A program made the translations under genes and the position numbers. A DNA stretch of 64,000 nt, from positions 58,737,920 through 58,801,919 of the forward strand of contig NC_087247.1 of NCBI RefSeq assembly GCF_037042905.1, written 5' to 3'. This document shows, piece after piece, positions 36,437 through 51,400 of the stretch; positions within the stretch are counted from its first letter, which is position 1, and each line of letters starts with the position of its first letter. This DNA is from Lytechinus pictus (Eukaryota; Echinodermata; Echinoidea; Temnopleuroida; Toxopneustidae). The notes below the pieces were generated by a model that was given only the letters and a program-made list of their open reading frames with translations, was not told where the DNA came from and did no database searches.

Positions 36437-39400
36437 GTATTTTACTTCATTTTCATTACACTCTATCAATGTTGTCAGTTATTCTGTCAAAATAATTCGA
36501 TTTTAACAAAGAATTTGAATGTGTATTTCATATGCTATCTATCTTAGGTACAGGTACTGCCAAGCTACAGCTGGGGTAATAATATCCAAGTCCTTTGGAA
36601 GCGCATAGAGACATTATTCATAATCGTGATATGCGCTATACAAGAACTGTTTATTATTATTATTATGTGTATTCCAAAAAAGTTGAAAGTTATGGCAAGA
36701 GAGAGGGTAGGGGGTATAGAGGGATAGAATAAGGGTAATGTCATAGAGAAACCACAAATGGCTGGGAAGAAATAAAATGTTGACAATAGGCAGTTCACCC
36801 TCAAGTGTATTTTTTTTGGTTTAAAAAAGTCCCTACAATATTTTGTGCCATAAGGAATGAATAGAAGTAGAAAAGATAGCCCCTTATTAGTTTCCCTCTT
36901 ATATTGAGGGCAAGGATGTGATGTAAAGAGGGGTCAGGGAGGGGGTGAGGCTGGAATAGAAGATCTTGTAACAGACAGGAAGATCAATATCAGATTTAAA
37001 TTGGTGCATACATTATCATATACATAGAGCTTTCTAACGATGCATTAAAACGCGTATTTTGGTCTGCATCAATTGCCTGTGCAGTATCAGAGCGTATCCC
37101 TAAAAAGGACCGAAATCTGACGAATATCCCATAGGCTCCTGTAAAAATTTGCTACTGAATATGAAAGCATAATCAACAGTTTAATGCTCATGCGCGTATG
37201 CGTAAAATATACAATGCGTACAACAATGAAAGCAATGAGATGCGCAGCGTAGAGCACAATTACGCTTGATGACATCATAATGAGCGACATGCAAGTCGCA
37301 TATGTCGACGACCAAAATTGATCCTATGAAGGGCTTATTATATTCACTCGCGTTCGTAATCACTCGCGTCGCGTTGGTAATCACACGCGTTTTTGATTTT
37401 TGGCGATTTTTTTTCATTTCGGTGCGATTTTTTTTCTAACGGTGTCTTCAATGGGACAAACACGCTGGGAAAATAAAATGAAATTGAAATTCGAGTTTCG
37501 TTTTAAGCCGGCAAGTTCCTAAAATAAGATGTACTCGACTACTGTTTTAACATAACAAACAAGCAAATCAGCCATGTGGCTCAACTAACTTAGAATAGAT
37601 CCGGACTTCTACTGTGTCTTATACGAGGACTCCGAGTCGGAACTTGCCATATCTGCCACATCGATATTACATCGTATCATTCCCATATGCGGACATGCCT
37701 GCATGCAATGGCCCCAAGGCGGCCGGACCCGGCCGCGGTCGGACACGACGTGCATCGGTAGCATGGAGCAAGCTAACGTGAGTCGAGCTGAGTTAGATCC
37801 CACGTTACATATGAGGCGCCGATTGTACCAATATTATATAGAACAATTATTTGTTACATAATCATTATTCATTAAATAATAACTATTATTTATATATAAT
37901 TTACATTCTATTTGTAAATAATTACTATTATATAAAATAACATTTCTAATTATTTATATATAATTCCAAGTAATACTTCATTATTTGTAAATAATAATAG
38001 TTCGACATTCTATTATTTATAAATAATGATTATTTGTTTTTCATTATTTATAAATACTGATTATTTGTTTTTCATTATTTGTAAATAATGATTATTTCTT
38101 TTTAATTATTTGTAAATAATGATTATTTTTTTTCATTATTTATGAATAATGATAATTTGTTTTTCATTATTTATAAATAATGATTATTTGTTTTTCATTA
38201 TTTATAAATAATGATTATTTGTTTTTCATTATTTATAAATAATGGTTATTTGTATATAAATAACGATTATTTGTATATAATGGCAAACTGTAAAAATCGT
38301 TTATAAATAATAATTATTTATAAATAATGGGATATTCAAACAAAAATGTTATTTATAAATAATGAAACACGATGAATTTTCATTATTTATAAATAATGGG
38401 AAACTCAACAAATTATTTATAAATAAAGAAATGTGCACTGGCATTGTTAAAGGAGAATGAAACCCTTGAAACCAGCTGAATCCATATCAAAGAGAAAAAT
38501 CAAATAAACATATTGTTGAAAGTTTGAGGAAGATTGAATGAATAATAAGAAAGTTATGAGCATTTGAATATTGAGATCACTAATGCCATGTAGATCCTCC
38601 CGTTGGCAATGCGACCAAGATCTGTGATGTCACACACGTACATCTCCCTCATTACTTTAGTACTTGTTTCACTTATATTCTCACTTTCATAGAGTCTATC
38701 ACAAGGTGAGGTGTTCTCTTTATGAGAGGACAAATACAGAGGTTTCACAACATTATATAATTGATGAATCGTTTGTCATATGATTAGAATGAGCAAAAAG
38801 AGATGTTTTGGGGTATATTTTCAGTGTCCAAAAGGGGAGAGTTGTTCATCTGTGACATCATAGATCTTGGTCGCATTGCCAATAGGAGGATCTCCATAGC
38901 ATTAGTGATCTCGACATTCAAATGCTCATAACTCTTTTATTGCTAGTCCTATTTTACTCAAACTTTTGTTGATCTTATTCTTTGATTTTTCTGCTTTCAC
39001 AAAAGCTAACTTGCTCCAAGAGTTTCATTCTCCTTTAATAGATAATTATCATTTACAAATAATAGAAAACTCGACAAACTTATTAATAATAAAAAAACGA
39101 ATTGCAATTATTCATAAATAATGAAGTATGCAGTGTCATTATTTATAAATAATGAAACACAAAAATTATTATTTATAGATAATGAAAAATAAATAATCAT
39201 TATTTATAAATAATGGAATGTCGAACTATTATTATTTACAAGTAATGAAGTATTACTTGGAATTATATATAAATAATTAGAAATGTTATTTTATATAATA
39301 GTAATTATTTACAAATAGAATGTAAATTATACATAAATAATATTTATTATTTAATGAATAATGATTTATATAACAAATAATTGTTCTATATAATATTGGT

Positions 39401-42400
39401 ACAATCGGCGCCTCATATATAACGTGGGATCTAACTCAGCTCGACTCACGTTAGCTTGCTCCATGCTACCGATGCACGTCGTGTCCGACCGCGGCCGGGT
39501 CCGGCCGCCTTGGGGCCATTGCATGCAGGCATGTCCATATGGGAATGATACGATGTAATATCGATGTGGCAGATATGGCAAGTTCCGACTCGGAGTCCTC
39601 GTATAAGACACAGTAGAAGTCCGGATCTATTCTAAGTTAGTTGAGCCACATGGCTGATTTGCTTGTTTGTTATGTTAAAACAGTAGTCGAGTACATTTAA
39701 TTTTAAGGCACTTAATTGCCGGCTTAAAACGAAACTCGAATTTCAATTTCATTTTATTTTCCCTGCATGTCTGTCCCATTGAAGACACCGTTAAAAAAAA
39801 AATCGCACCGAAATAAAAAAAATCGCCAAAAATTCAAAACGCGAGTGATTACGAACCCGCACGCGACACGAGTGATTATAAACTGCCCTATGAAGTGATG
39901 ATGGCATAATGTGATAAGTGATCTATGACTTGTTCAATCGAATTGCTCCCTCTTTTTTGGGGGGGTGGGATAGATGATAATAATTATATTGGATGGCTTT
40001 ATTTCATGAAATACCAGAAATATTCCAATCGTTAGGGCCAATATTCCACTCATCTGTGATTTGTGGAATATTTTCCTGAACTCTTGGAATATTTCAGGTA
40101 TTCCATTCTGAGCCATCCAATATAATATAAATATCAACTAATTTATCTTATAATGAAATGGGGAGAAGAGGGGAGGGGGCTAAATTGAAAGAAGTTAAAG
40201 CAAGGAGTGGGGATGAGAAAGTGAGGTAGATTTCTTCCAGAGTGCTCTTGAGATCAGTTGAGGGTTTCCTTTGGATGACTCTAAGTGATTAATATTGTCA
40301 CCTCCAATCCCCATGATGGATTAAATAGAGGGTTGACAGTAAGACACTTAAACAAATTTATCACTTGGATCTGGGGTTTTTGTGACTAGTAATTATAATA
40401 GCATTGAATCAGTGTTATTCATACTATTAATGTTTTTAAGACACATCATAGAAAATGACCCTTTTATTCTTTGTACATTTGTACTCATTTCTTTGTAAAT
40501 TCTAAAACTATGTACTAATTTCCAAATGACACCCAGCTCCTCTGTTTGTAAAACATCAAATGTTAGATCATACCTTCTGCTTCACCTCACTGACTAAGAA
40601 TAACTTCATGATACTGAGTTGTGAAACTTGAATGTCAAACTGTTACCATGGCAACTCTCCCGCAGTACCAAATCCATGATAAATTCTGATCAGAACCAAT
40701 TTCCTGGGTGGGTTTGAAGTAGTTATTGAATGTGACATAACAGCAGCAGCATCTTCAATATTATAGATGATAAGTTTAAACAATATAACTGTAGGTGATC
40801 ATTAGTCCATGATTATGGCCCATTTTCTTCCAGGGTAAAGGCATCATTAAGTTCTTTGGCAGGTCGAAGTAGTTGAACAGCATACCAGGGGAACGTTTCA
40901 TAAAGCTGTCTGTCACTGATTTGGATTGACAACTGTTATAAGCTACTATAATCCTCACATCTTATTGGTTGAGAACAAATTGTTGACTAGAAAGTGACTG
41001 AAATTGTGACAAGACAATCCTTGATGTGCTCCAGGGTCATCCTCTTCCCTTCCTCCAGATTTAAACTGTTTTTTTTTTATTATGTTGGATAGAAAGAGGG
41101 CTGTGTGATTTTTTTTAGTTTAATGCTCTCCTTACCCTTCTATCCTTGTTATAATCATGACATATTTTATTACCATTTTGTAGATTTTAATTTCCATTGG
41201 TCAGCAAGTAGGCATAGTAATGTTGTTTTTGTTATTACCACTACTGCAGTGCTTCAAAATTAGATGTTGATGATGATGTATTTTTATTTCTTTATGTATC
41301 TCAGGTTAAGGTAGACAATCATCAAGACTTCCAAGACATTGGCAGCATCATCGCCATCACCAACTGTTATGCTACAACAGAATCATTCCTCGACGCTCAG
41401 TATGACATTAGAGTGCAGAAAATTGGCAATACTTACAAAGCTTTCAAGTAAGTCCGGTTTGCAATTAAATTGATTATCGCCTAGCTATTGTTTTTGATGC
41501 ATTCAGATGATACTCGACAACCCAACAATTGCCCCCCCCCCCACTCACGCACACACACACACAAAGAAAAAATAGATAATAGGGGCGCGCATTGATAACT
41601 GTTCATCCCTTCCTCCTTTTTTGTGCTCTTTTGATTTTCAATGGGTTGAAAACAACTTATAGAAATATTCACCCTGCACTAGTTCGTGTTAGTTGTTTCA
41701 TATATTTCATTAATTGTTAAATATGTCAATCCTTTGACACTACATAAATACTTGCATGAGGATGCATTTGTGATTGAGCATATAATATACTTATAACACC
41801 TTGGAACAAAGTTCTCAAATAGCATGTGACAGACCAGTTGATGAAAACAAATTTTAAGCAATTAGACTTTCCTGTGCATCATTTAAAAAGCCTTCTAATG
41901 GACATGATTTGAGGAAAAAGCAAGCGAAGGTTAGCAAGAATAAACAAGGTCATCCTTGGGTGAAGAATGTCCGATCTTGTAATTTGGGGATAAGCCATTT
42001 TCCTGTTCTTCTATTCAGATTATTTTCAAGGTTTCTACTTATTCAAATTAAAGATTGTTCATCTTGTCAACAACACTTTCCTCTTTACAAATGGATATTT
42101 CATTTTCATATGAGACATCAGAATTATATTGATCGCAATCTGATATTGAAACATACATCAGGTTTACAGCTCTGAACTAGTCCATCATCTCTGATGTATA
42201 CATTTGTACATCTTCATCCATACATGAACATACAACATATCACAACAATTATCTCTCCAGAAAATCTCCACCCCCTTGCTAAAGCTAGACCGCTAGACCT
42301 TTCCCCCACCCCACGCAGGCAGGAAAGAAAGTAGAGTGTAGATTGCGTGCTGGGAGCGATTCAATAATAAGCAAACAGGAAAGAGAGTTAAGAGATTGGC

Positions 42401-45400
42401 CAAATGAAGGATGACACTGTTTGTATCTACTCACTAAATTTCATTTGCTCCTTACCTATGTGTCATCTATTGATCTTTGCATGTAATGGAAAAGGTGATG
42501 TTAAGTTCCCTGGGGAGATATCTCAATTGAAAGAGAATTGTACAAGTCAACTCTCATCACATTTGTTGTAATTAAATCTAATTATACTGTGGCATATTAA
42601 CTATGTTTCCAAGATAAGTATTTTTTCCTACATGTAGCACTAAAGACTTCCATGACCTCCATGTCATCTGGTTTTTTTTTCCAAGTAAGCTGCAAATATC
42701 AGTAAAAATCAGGATCATAAAACAAGATATAGGTAAAGACGACTGTGTTATCAGCAACGATTTTAAAGTGGAACGCTAGAAAGTTGTAAAAAATGGACAG
42801 CATAAAATAACAATGTAAAAGATATTACAAACAAATGTTGAGAGATTTTGAATGTTTTAAAAACTTTGGAATCATATTGATATCAAATAAAAGAATTAAA
42901 AAAATAAGAAACAAGGAAAAATAACTTGTCATATTTATCAAGATATTTCTAGAAAGATACTTGAAATGGTATGATTGTATGCATTGTAGTTTTAAAAGAC
43001 CAATGTCATAAAAGCCTTGTGGAGAATGTTTGTATAATGAAATTCAGAGTCAATGATATCTACAAATAGGTTCTTGTGACAGATTTGTTTAACATCTCAA
43101 CTGGTAAAAATATATAACTTAGCTTCTTAAAATAGGTTTAGATATTATTTTCATGATAAATTTTCACCCAGTATTTATTCTTGAGTTACATTGTTAAGAA
43201 CTGTCCTAGTCAGTGATTATTTCAACAAGGTCCTCACACCTACATGACTTAAATTCAACTACAATTTGAATTAGTGAAAAAAATTAATCAGTAATTTATT
43301 TCAAGTATGTGTATAGTTCATTTCGTTAGATGTAATTGTCTATTTGTGTAGGCCAACAGGGTCTGATTTGATAGACAAATGCTTCTTTGCATTATCTCCC
43401 CATAAGAACAGGAATGAGGGGGACTTGAAGGGAAAAGTTTGGCAACCCAAGGCAGTCATTGATGCGGTTTAGTAGTAAATTGCAGGAACTTATTCAAGTT
43501 TGTGGTCATGGTCGAGAAACAAAAATAAAAACAGTTTTTTTCTGAGGAGAAGTCAGATGGTTACACTACTTGACTATAGTAGGTTGTTCAGGATAAACAT
43601 TTAATAATGAGTAACTGATTTTTTTTTGCTTATTCTTGGGTGTGTGTATGTGTTTTCTTTATTCCAATCACCCTGTATCTTATTTAGAAGCATTATCTGT
43701 AATCATGGTAATAATCACTTTCTAAAGAAAAAACAATTTTTTATGATTCATTAAATTTTTTTATCCAGTAATAAACTTCTTTTGGGGGGGTCATAAAAAT
43801 AGTATCTATCTTTTGTAAGAATTTCATAATGACCAACATTTGCTGTCTTAAAGAAGTAGTGCACCCTGATGAAAGTTTATTTTAAAAATAGACAAAATAA
43901 TGAAAAAGAATATTGGTGAAGGTTCAAAGAAAATCCATCAAGGATTTTGAATTATTTAAAAAAAAAAATTGGTAACATATTTGAGCAGCTTCCCCATGTA
44001 TCGTATACTAAAGAATGAATGAAATGTCCTTTTCTCCAAAACTTGAAAATGGTTTTATTGTACCTTCAGTATGTCAACAGACAAATCATTTCACATTTGC
44101 TCCTGAAAGAAAGAAAAATTAGAAATTCATGCATTTTATATTACATACTGAGTATAACATAGGGGGCAGCTGCTCATATATGACGTCACAGATTAAAAAC
44201 TTAACATTCCTAACCTTTGATGGATTTTCCTCAAACCTACACAAATATGTTTAGTTTTTTCTGGCATTTTTACAACAAACTTCTAGTTTGTTCGTTTGTT
44301 TAATTTTTCACTATACATAACAAAAATAATTGAGAGAATAAAATGTTACATTGATAATGATACATACTACTAGTAGTAGGAACTAAGCATAAACAAAATA
44401 TATTTGAAGTTCAGAGTTCTTTAAATAGCATCATATGTAAATAATTTGTTTTAACTAAACATAGCTTGAAATAAGCATTCATAAAATATTAAAAACAAAA
44501 ACTTAAAAAATGCCCCTATACCATGGTAAGACATTAGACATCATTTGCATCTTGAATTTTAAAAGATGTCATCATTGACCAAAATTATGAAAAGTACTTG
44601 AAAAAACATCATTTATAGTATTTTGACAGAAATAATTCCTTCATATTCCTCTTAAATTATAAAATATTTTACAAATTTTTATATATGAAGGTAGCAAATT
44701 CCAAATTTAGGTCCGACATGTCTTATAAATTTATGGGCTAAGGCACTCCTCGGAGTGAACAATTGAAAATCAAATTAATGTCTAGTTGGATAGCTATGAT
44801 AGTGAGGGTGAGCTTTACCTTTAAAATATGATATTGTAATTTTACTTAGTATGTTATATTGTACATTTATTTTATGTAAGATCTCTATCATTTCAGCTGT
44901 GATGCTCTAATCAAAGGTTTTAATAATTCCTTAATCTTTGATAAATCTCAAATCTTGGTCATTTGATATTTTTTGTACTGACCAATAATGTTTGTTAATA
45001 ATTATACCATCAACAAACCCTATACAAGATAATATCAATGCATTTAATATAAATCATATAATTTTTCATTACATTTGGACAATGTGGCAGTATGTTACTT
45101 TATATACTATGACTGATTTCACATACAGACTGCACATTTTATCTCATCCAGGTTATGTCTTTTTTCCAAGAAATATCCCATGATATAACAAATGAGATCA
45201 ATGGATGGTATGATATGTGACATGTTTGGTTGAGGTTTTGTGAGTCAAGCTCTTCTCTGAGAAAAGCAACTGTGATTAATTATGAACCAACACTACCCCC
45301 CCCCAATATTCTGTATGTCATCGGGGGTATGTCCCAGGCATGTTCCCCAAAGGCACAAAGATGAGCTAATGACACGGTGTCAGTCTACAATCAAGAAATT

Positions 45401-48400
45401 GCTCAATTTAATAAATTCATGACCTGTAAAGAATGGCTGCAATACATTGGATACTTCAGAAAAAAAAGGAAGATCAATCTTGGAAAAGACACTCTACATT
45501 CAATATTTTTTGTAGAGTGAATTTTCAGGAAAAGCAAGTGTTCAATTTGATTGCAGAAAAGAAATCTATAATGCTATCATAGAAGACTAGCAACCAAAGC
45601 TCTGACAGGTCTTCTTTTCCCCCAGGGGTGAGAATATTTGTAGCTGGCTATGCTGGAAACTCTAATTTCATCTAATGTTTTTATGACAATAGAGACTAAA
45701 ACATAAAAAGAATATTCCATGCATTGTGTAAAGGGGTCTGTTTGAAACTGACCTGGAAGTAAGCTTTGTCATCTGTTATTGTCTAAAAAAGTATTAACAA
45801 TTGTTTTGAGTTTGTGTTCTGTCAGGTTTGAATTAGGTCTCATTGTCACATGATATGGTGGTGACGACTAGTCTCGTTTATCATACCCTATTAAACAAAA
45901 TATGTGCAATAAGATATCTTGTACTTGCAGATTTGAATAAGATCACGTATACATTTTTTTTTCATCTTAGACAATTTTTGTTTCCTGTATGAAAATTAAA
46001 CAAGATAGATAATAAATTCAACACTTTTATTTATAATGCAAAAAAAAAAAAAAAAACTTCGAAAAAAAATCTTTGGAAAAAAACATGCATCTGTACCAGA
46101 CCACCTAAAATGTTAGTCTCAATATAATTTTGGATTTGAAAATGTCAAAATTTCACCCCACATGTTACATGTAAGTAGTGCTCTGTCTGATAAATATAAT
46201 GAATATTCTAACTGTAATGTCTACCATTACCAGCTGTGTGTGAAAAATGTTACAAGGTTCAACTTCCAATATGAAACCAGATTTTTTTTTAGCAAAATGG
46301 TGTGAAATATTATCGATTGTGTTTAGTTTTCAAATTGATAAGAGTCTGTCCCTCTAATAAAAACCTCCTTCCATCAGATTAGATTAACAAGTAGATAGTG
46401 CCTAAACATAAAGACTAGATCCTGTTTTCTGGTTAGTATCAGGGTTGTATGGGGGTCATTGTAGGTTCATTCTCCAGGTCCGCTGCCCCCTTAGTACCTT
46501 AAACAGATCTTAAGAATATGAAAATTTAAAAGGGTTAAATTCAGGGTAGGTAGAAATCATGTCAAACATGGTATAGTTTAAGATTAATGACTAGATTCAC
46601 CATATATGTCATATCTTATAACTTATTGTTTTGGTAGAGCCCCCCCCCCCCCCCTCTCTCTCTCTCTACATTTATCTCTTCTCTCTTTTTCTCCTTTAGT
46701 AATTTCCAATCAATCCTTTCACACTTGCTTATTAGTTTATACCAAGATATAAATGTCTTTTCTCATCTCATCTAAATGATCTTTAAAACATTTCTTGATC
46801 CTATGAATTGTTAAGTTGGGAGACCCATGTTGTCTGCAGCTTTAAAGAACAAATCTGCTTGATACCAACTTGGAATGTCGAAATAATGTTAATGTACTTC
46901 AACATGTTAATATCTTCATCAGATTAGAGAACCACATTGAAGACACACAAAACCTACTGATCTTTCTTTTTTGTTATAGTCTATGTAAAAAAGTCACAAT
47001 TTTAGTTTTTACAAGAATATAGTTCAAGTCAATGAGAAATAGTTCCTCGGGAGTTTCCCTGTTACTTAAGGGACACACAGGACAATGTGGGTAGTAATGG
47101 GTGCTGACTGATACCAATCTACTGGTGTATAGAGGTACATAGGTTTACCCCTTCTAATTCAATTAGGAAAGTTCTCTCATCACCTTTTCCAGCCTTTCTC
47201 TCTCTATCTTGAAAAAAGTTCTAATCTCTCTGCACTTTACTGGGTTTTATTTAATTTTTTTTTCTTGTTAGAGTTGAATGACTACTGCAATGTAAACAAA
47301 CTTATTTTCAAAGGATATTTTATTAAATATTTTTTTCAGGGCATTTCATTCTTTTTTGCACATGATTATGTATTTGGAAGTTATCTTGAATTTTGTAACA
47401 CACAATAAATTATTTGAATCTACTTCACTATGTTGCTGATTTGTTGTTGCTTTTATATGAGAAACCTTGATATACATAGACGTAGATCTAGCCAAGGTAT
47501 TCAAAGACGTTCTTATAAGGACAAGTCCACCCCAACAAAAATTGATTTGAATATGAATAAAAAAAATCCAACAAACATAAATAAAATCTGTAAAAATTGA
47601 AATATTGGATAATTCAAACAATAAAAAACAAAATAAACTGAGTGAGGGACATCAATGACTCTCATTTACATGTCACTGAGTTGTGCATATAATTGTTTTG
47701 TAAAAAATAGCAAAACTTGAAAATGTCACAACATTTGTATTTTACATCCAATTTTGATGAACTTTTCAGCATTATGCTTGTTGGATTTTCCTCTATTGAT
47801 TCAAATCAACATTCTTCTGGGGTGAACTTGACCTGTATGGCATATTACATGACACCAGCCATGTTTCAGTTAATGTTAGTTTTTAGTTTTAGGAGACAAG
47901 TTCCATGCCTACATGTACCCCTGAATTTAGTTGTAGGTTGGTTGTCTTTTACAAGATGACTGGCTTGTGAGATGTTCGGGAATTCCCAGGGTATTTGAAA
48001 TGATAAAATTGGCACTGATCTGGGGAGAAAAATATCTCTATTCTACCTCAATCATGGCATACTTGAAATGTAGCTATATTGCTATGGTAACAATGAAAAC
48101 ATCAATTCAGAGAAGTGCTTTAACGATTTTTCCCTCTCTAATCTTTTTCAATCCATTTTTTTTTCTTTCCAAGAATCCATACAAAGTATGCATTTTTTCA
48201 TATTTAGTCCTAAATTTCTTGATTTTGCCTTTCTATATCACAACAAGAATGGGTTAAGGCCCAAATTTCTATCTAGGTTTTTTTTCTTCTTTTAATGTAT
48301 CTAGTTATCATGTATTGGGCAATTCCATAAAATGATCAACCTTTTTGTACGTCCGACCCCGTTTTTCTCAAGTCTTACTTCACTTCATAAACTGACCAAG

Positions 48401-51400
48401 TCATGGTCCTTTGAGAACATTACAGACTGTCATAAGAACAAGAAACCAGAGACGGAAAATTTCATGAAGGTCCCACATAGGGGTCGTATGTACATATTTT
48501 ATGGCATTACCCTATTTCCTTTTCTACTATTAAATACTTCAAATGATTCACTCTATTTCACCAGGTTCTGCGACAATATACATTCATATAGTATTTTGAA
48601 ATTGAATGTTGCTATTTTCATTGTATCGTTTTCAGGAGGATTTCAATTTCTGGGAACTGGAAGGCAAACACAGGTTCTGCTGTAGTAGAAGAGATTCCAA
48701 TGAATGATAGGTAAGATCCTAGTTCCATCAAAAACATATTAATGAGGATATGAATTTTAATTTTCATCAATTCAATGTTAAATATACTGCTTGGTACAGG
48801 ATCAAACATTTTTTTAAGTATGTAACAAAGAAATAGATTTCTTAATGAACAACTTTTTAGTTTATGCAGGGCTTATTCCCCTTTTATATGAGATGTCCCA
48901 TATCATAATTGGGGTCATCCCATGTAAAGGGGGCTAGATTAGCTTGAATTTGCAAGGATTAACTGTTACTATGTCAGAGGATCTTTATTGCACAATTGTG
49001 GGTTTGGTTGTTAAAAAAACTAAGTAGTGGTGTATTGATGGGATATCTATTCCCATAATCTTAATTGTAGATCTCTATTTTTTTTTGACGTGACTTGATA
49101 TCTAGGGAGATTCTCTTAGTCCCAGGGGTAATGTTATGAGGCATAAACTAGGACAGGTGCTTTGTAAATAGAGGTCAAGTATGACTCACAGACAGACACT
49201 GGACAAGGGGCATGGTAATGGAGGAGGGGGTAGGTGAAATTGACCTTCACAGAGAGGCCCTACTTTGTATCTGATTTCTATTGAGATTTATTTTTACTCA
49301 CTCATAATAAGTGCAGTCTGGGTAGCTAAGTCGACATATGTCAATAATTATTCGCCACTTTTCTTTTTTCCATTAACTGTTCTTTTGGATGTATGTAACA
49401 AAACAATAGTTGATTATGATTTATTGCCAAACAAAACAATGTAAATTGGATTTTTAGCTTCATCATATAGGATCTTAACTGCAACTACCCTTTTACATTA
49501 CCATCATGATTAATAAACAAAAGCTTAAGAATTTATCAGAATTGTCAAATAGGAACACTGTGCATTCAGAATAGCATTGAATAACATGAGCCCTTTAGAA
49601 ATTAAAGTGATTCTCCTAGGACCCTGATACACATGCGTCGAGTTTCAGGCCACCTCCGATGGTGGCTTTGAAGCTGCCGTCATGCCTGCAATGTGGGTGG
49701 CGATACTTTAAGATCATTATCAACCTGATACAGATAAGCCTCCTTCATGTTCCCTATTCATGTGACAGGAGTCGCCGGACTTTTCATGTCAACATTTAAC
49801 ATTTTTCGTTACCTATATCTATTGTTCGCCATTTCTGGTTCAGTAGTCAAGCCGGCTTGAGTCCACTTTGGGCAATACACCTACCAATTTGCAGGACTGA
49901 CACCCGCTTCAAACCACATCAAAAAGTGGACTCGGCCAAAGCCAGCGGCTTTCAAAAATAAGTCGTAGCTGCCTCTGACGCCGGCTTCAATCCACTGTCG
50001 GCATATGTGTATTCACCATCCTCAGATAGTTATCATGGAGGGCTTCGTAAACACCTTAGACCTTACTAGCTCCATGGTAATACAATGGTTTTGTAGCTGA
50101 ATTCCATGGTAACACAGAAGGTCTGATATTGTTGGTATCTTATTTTGATGCTTTATTGCCTAGGCAGTAGCTAGGAGTCATGATGGGATGGGTGCAAAGT
50201 GAAATTAGTTTTTGTTATTGAAGAAAACTCATGTGAGCTCTAATTTGAAAGTGGATTAACCAATTTAGCTTACTTTCACAAGCATATCTGTTTGCATTTA
50301 AAAATGAGACTGTCTTCCTTAAAAGAGTGATCACAGTCATTCTTGAAGATTGTTGATGTCTGACATGAACAATTCATTGTGTTCAATTGTGATCATATGT
50401 CACATGATCTGTTAGTGATGATGTTATCACCAGCCAAAGCTAGTTTACTGTCCCAAATATAGCCCATGTCACTAGACATCCTAATTTACACTTGGGTTAG
50501 TCATATAGACAAGCCAGTTTCCCTGCACTGATTCTTTTGTTTTTAGTTATATTGTCAACAACCTTTTGTACAACAATGGAATGAAACGCAGGACAAGTCT
50601 GAATTTATGCCCACAGGGCTTTAAGTATTTTAACAAATTGAGAGTTTAAAAATGCACTCTCTGCTCAAACCATTAGTGCAACCCGACAAGGAGGTGAACG
50701 TTATGTCAAAAAGAAAGACAGAAAACTCTTTAAGTTGAAAGAGAAAAGACAGAAAAGGGTGGGAAGGGGGAGAGAAGGTGAGACAAAATAAAGTGAAGAA
50801 GCCTGCAAAAAAAAAAAAGAGAGAAAGGGGAAAAACAACTTCTACAATGGGAATAAAAGAAAAAGCAAAAAGGGAGGATAAAAAATAGCAAAAGACCAAA
50901 AAAGGTTAGAAAAAAAAAGATGACAATGAATGAGAAATAGAAGAGATGGAGAGAGAAAGAAGGGGAAAACTAAAGAAATATGTGTACACACTAATTGTAT
51001 ATAATTCTAGATGAATTCTAGATGTTTTGGAAATTTGGCTTGCTCTTAGTCCATTAGACTGAAAAGGCCCAGTAAAGTGCAATAATTTCATTGTAAAATT
51101 CATGGAGACATATCAGTTCACAAAAAACCTTCATACTCTCAGATATATGATGTTATCTGAATGTTTCTCCATTAATGATGTTAAAAGCGATGTAAACTTT
51201 TGTTTTTACTTTCAAACTATAAATTAATTTATAGATTTTATACAGCTTGAGAAAGATTATCACTGCAGAAAAAAGAAGAAAAAACACTTCACAAAATCAA
51301 ATTCTTAGTATAGTTTTGAGCATTTGCTGCCTTATTGAAATAGAGCTATTAATGAACTCAAATATCTATCTCCCCTTCGTTCTTTCATTCTCTCCTTCCT

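Larger units (their letters stand above)
37332..39886. mobile_element. Mutator-like foldback element, 2,555 bp, 9-bp target duplication
   Basis: CCTATGAAG flanks the element on both sides (37323-37331, 39887-39895). The two arms, about 37332-38040 and about 39190-39886, are inverted copies of roughly 700 bp with few differences. They differ most near the outer ends, where short TCACTCGCG-type repeats have been gained or lost. Each arm has a G+C-rich block of about 230 bp (37600-37830 and its mirror). Inside, A+T-rich repeats run inward to a second element at 38451-39034. Long inverted repeats with a 9-bp target duplication are typical of MULE elements. No transposase gene is present, so it is non-autonomous. 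Confidence 0.85.
36437..41304 (+). other. Synapsin intron (4,868 bp)
   Basis: More than half of it is a single Mutator-like foldback (37332-39886). A SINE-like tail and a palindromic MITE (39984-40125) account for other parts. No reading frame of interest. Confidence 0.9.
41448..48635 (+). other. Synapsin intron (7,188 bp)
   Basis: A+T-rich, no exon seen. It contains a TGACGTCA-bearing patch at about 43850-44310 that looks like an old repeat, an A run at 46040-46058, a C run followed by (CT)n at 46638-46668, and a MITE (47518-47834). Confidence 0.75.

Noticed and set aside
37081-37320. Extension of the Mutator-like element to the left, where CG-containing words continue
   Set aside because: The sequence left of CCTATGAAG is not mirrored on the right side, so the boundary at 37332 stands.
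37609-39611. Minus-strand frames in the two arms of the foldback (64 and 81 codons)
   Set aside because: The same DNA is read in different frames in the two arms because of a 2-bp indel; no coding constraint.
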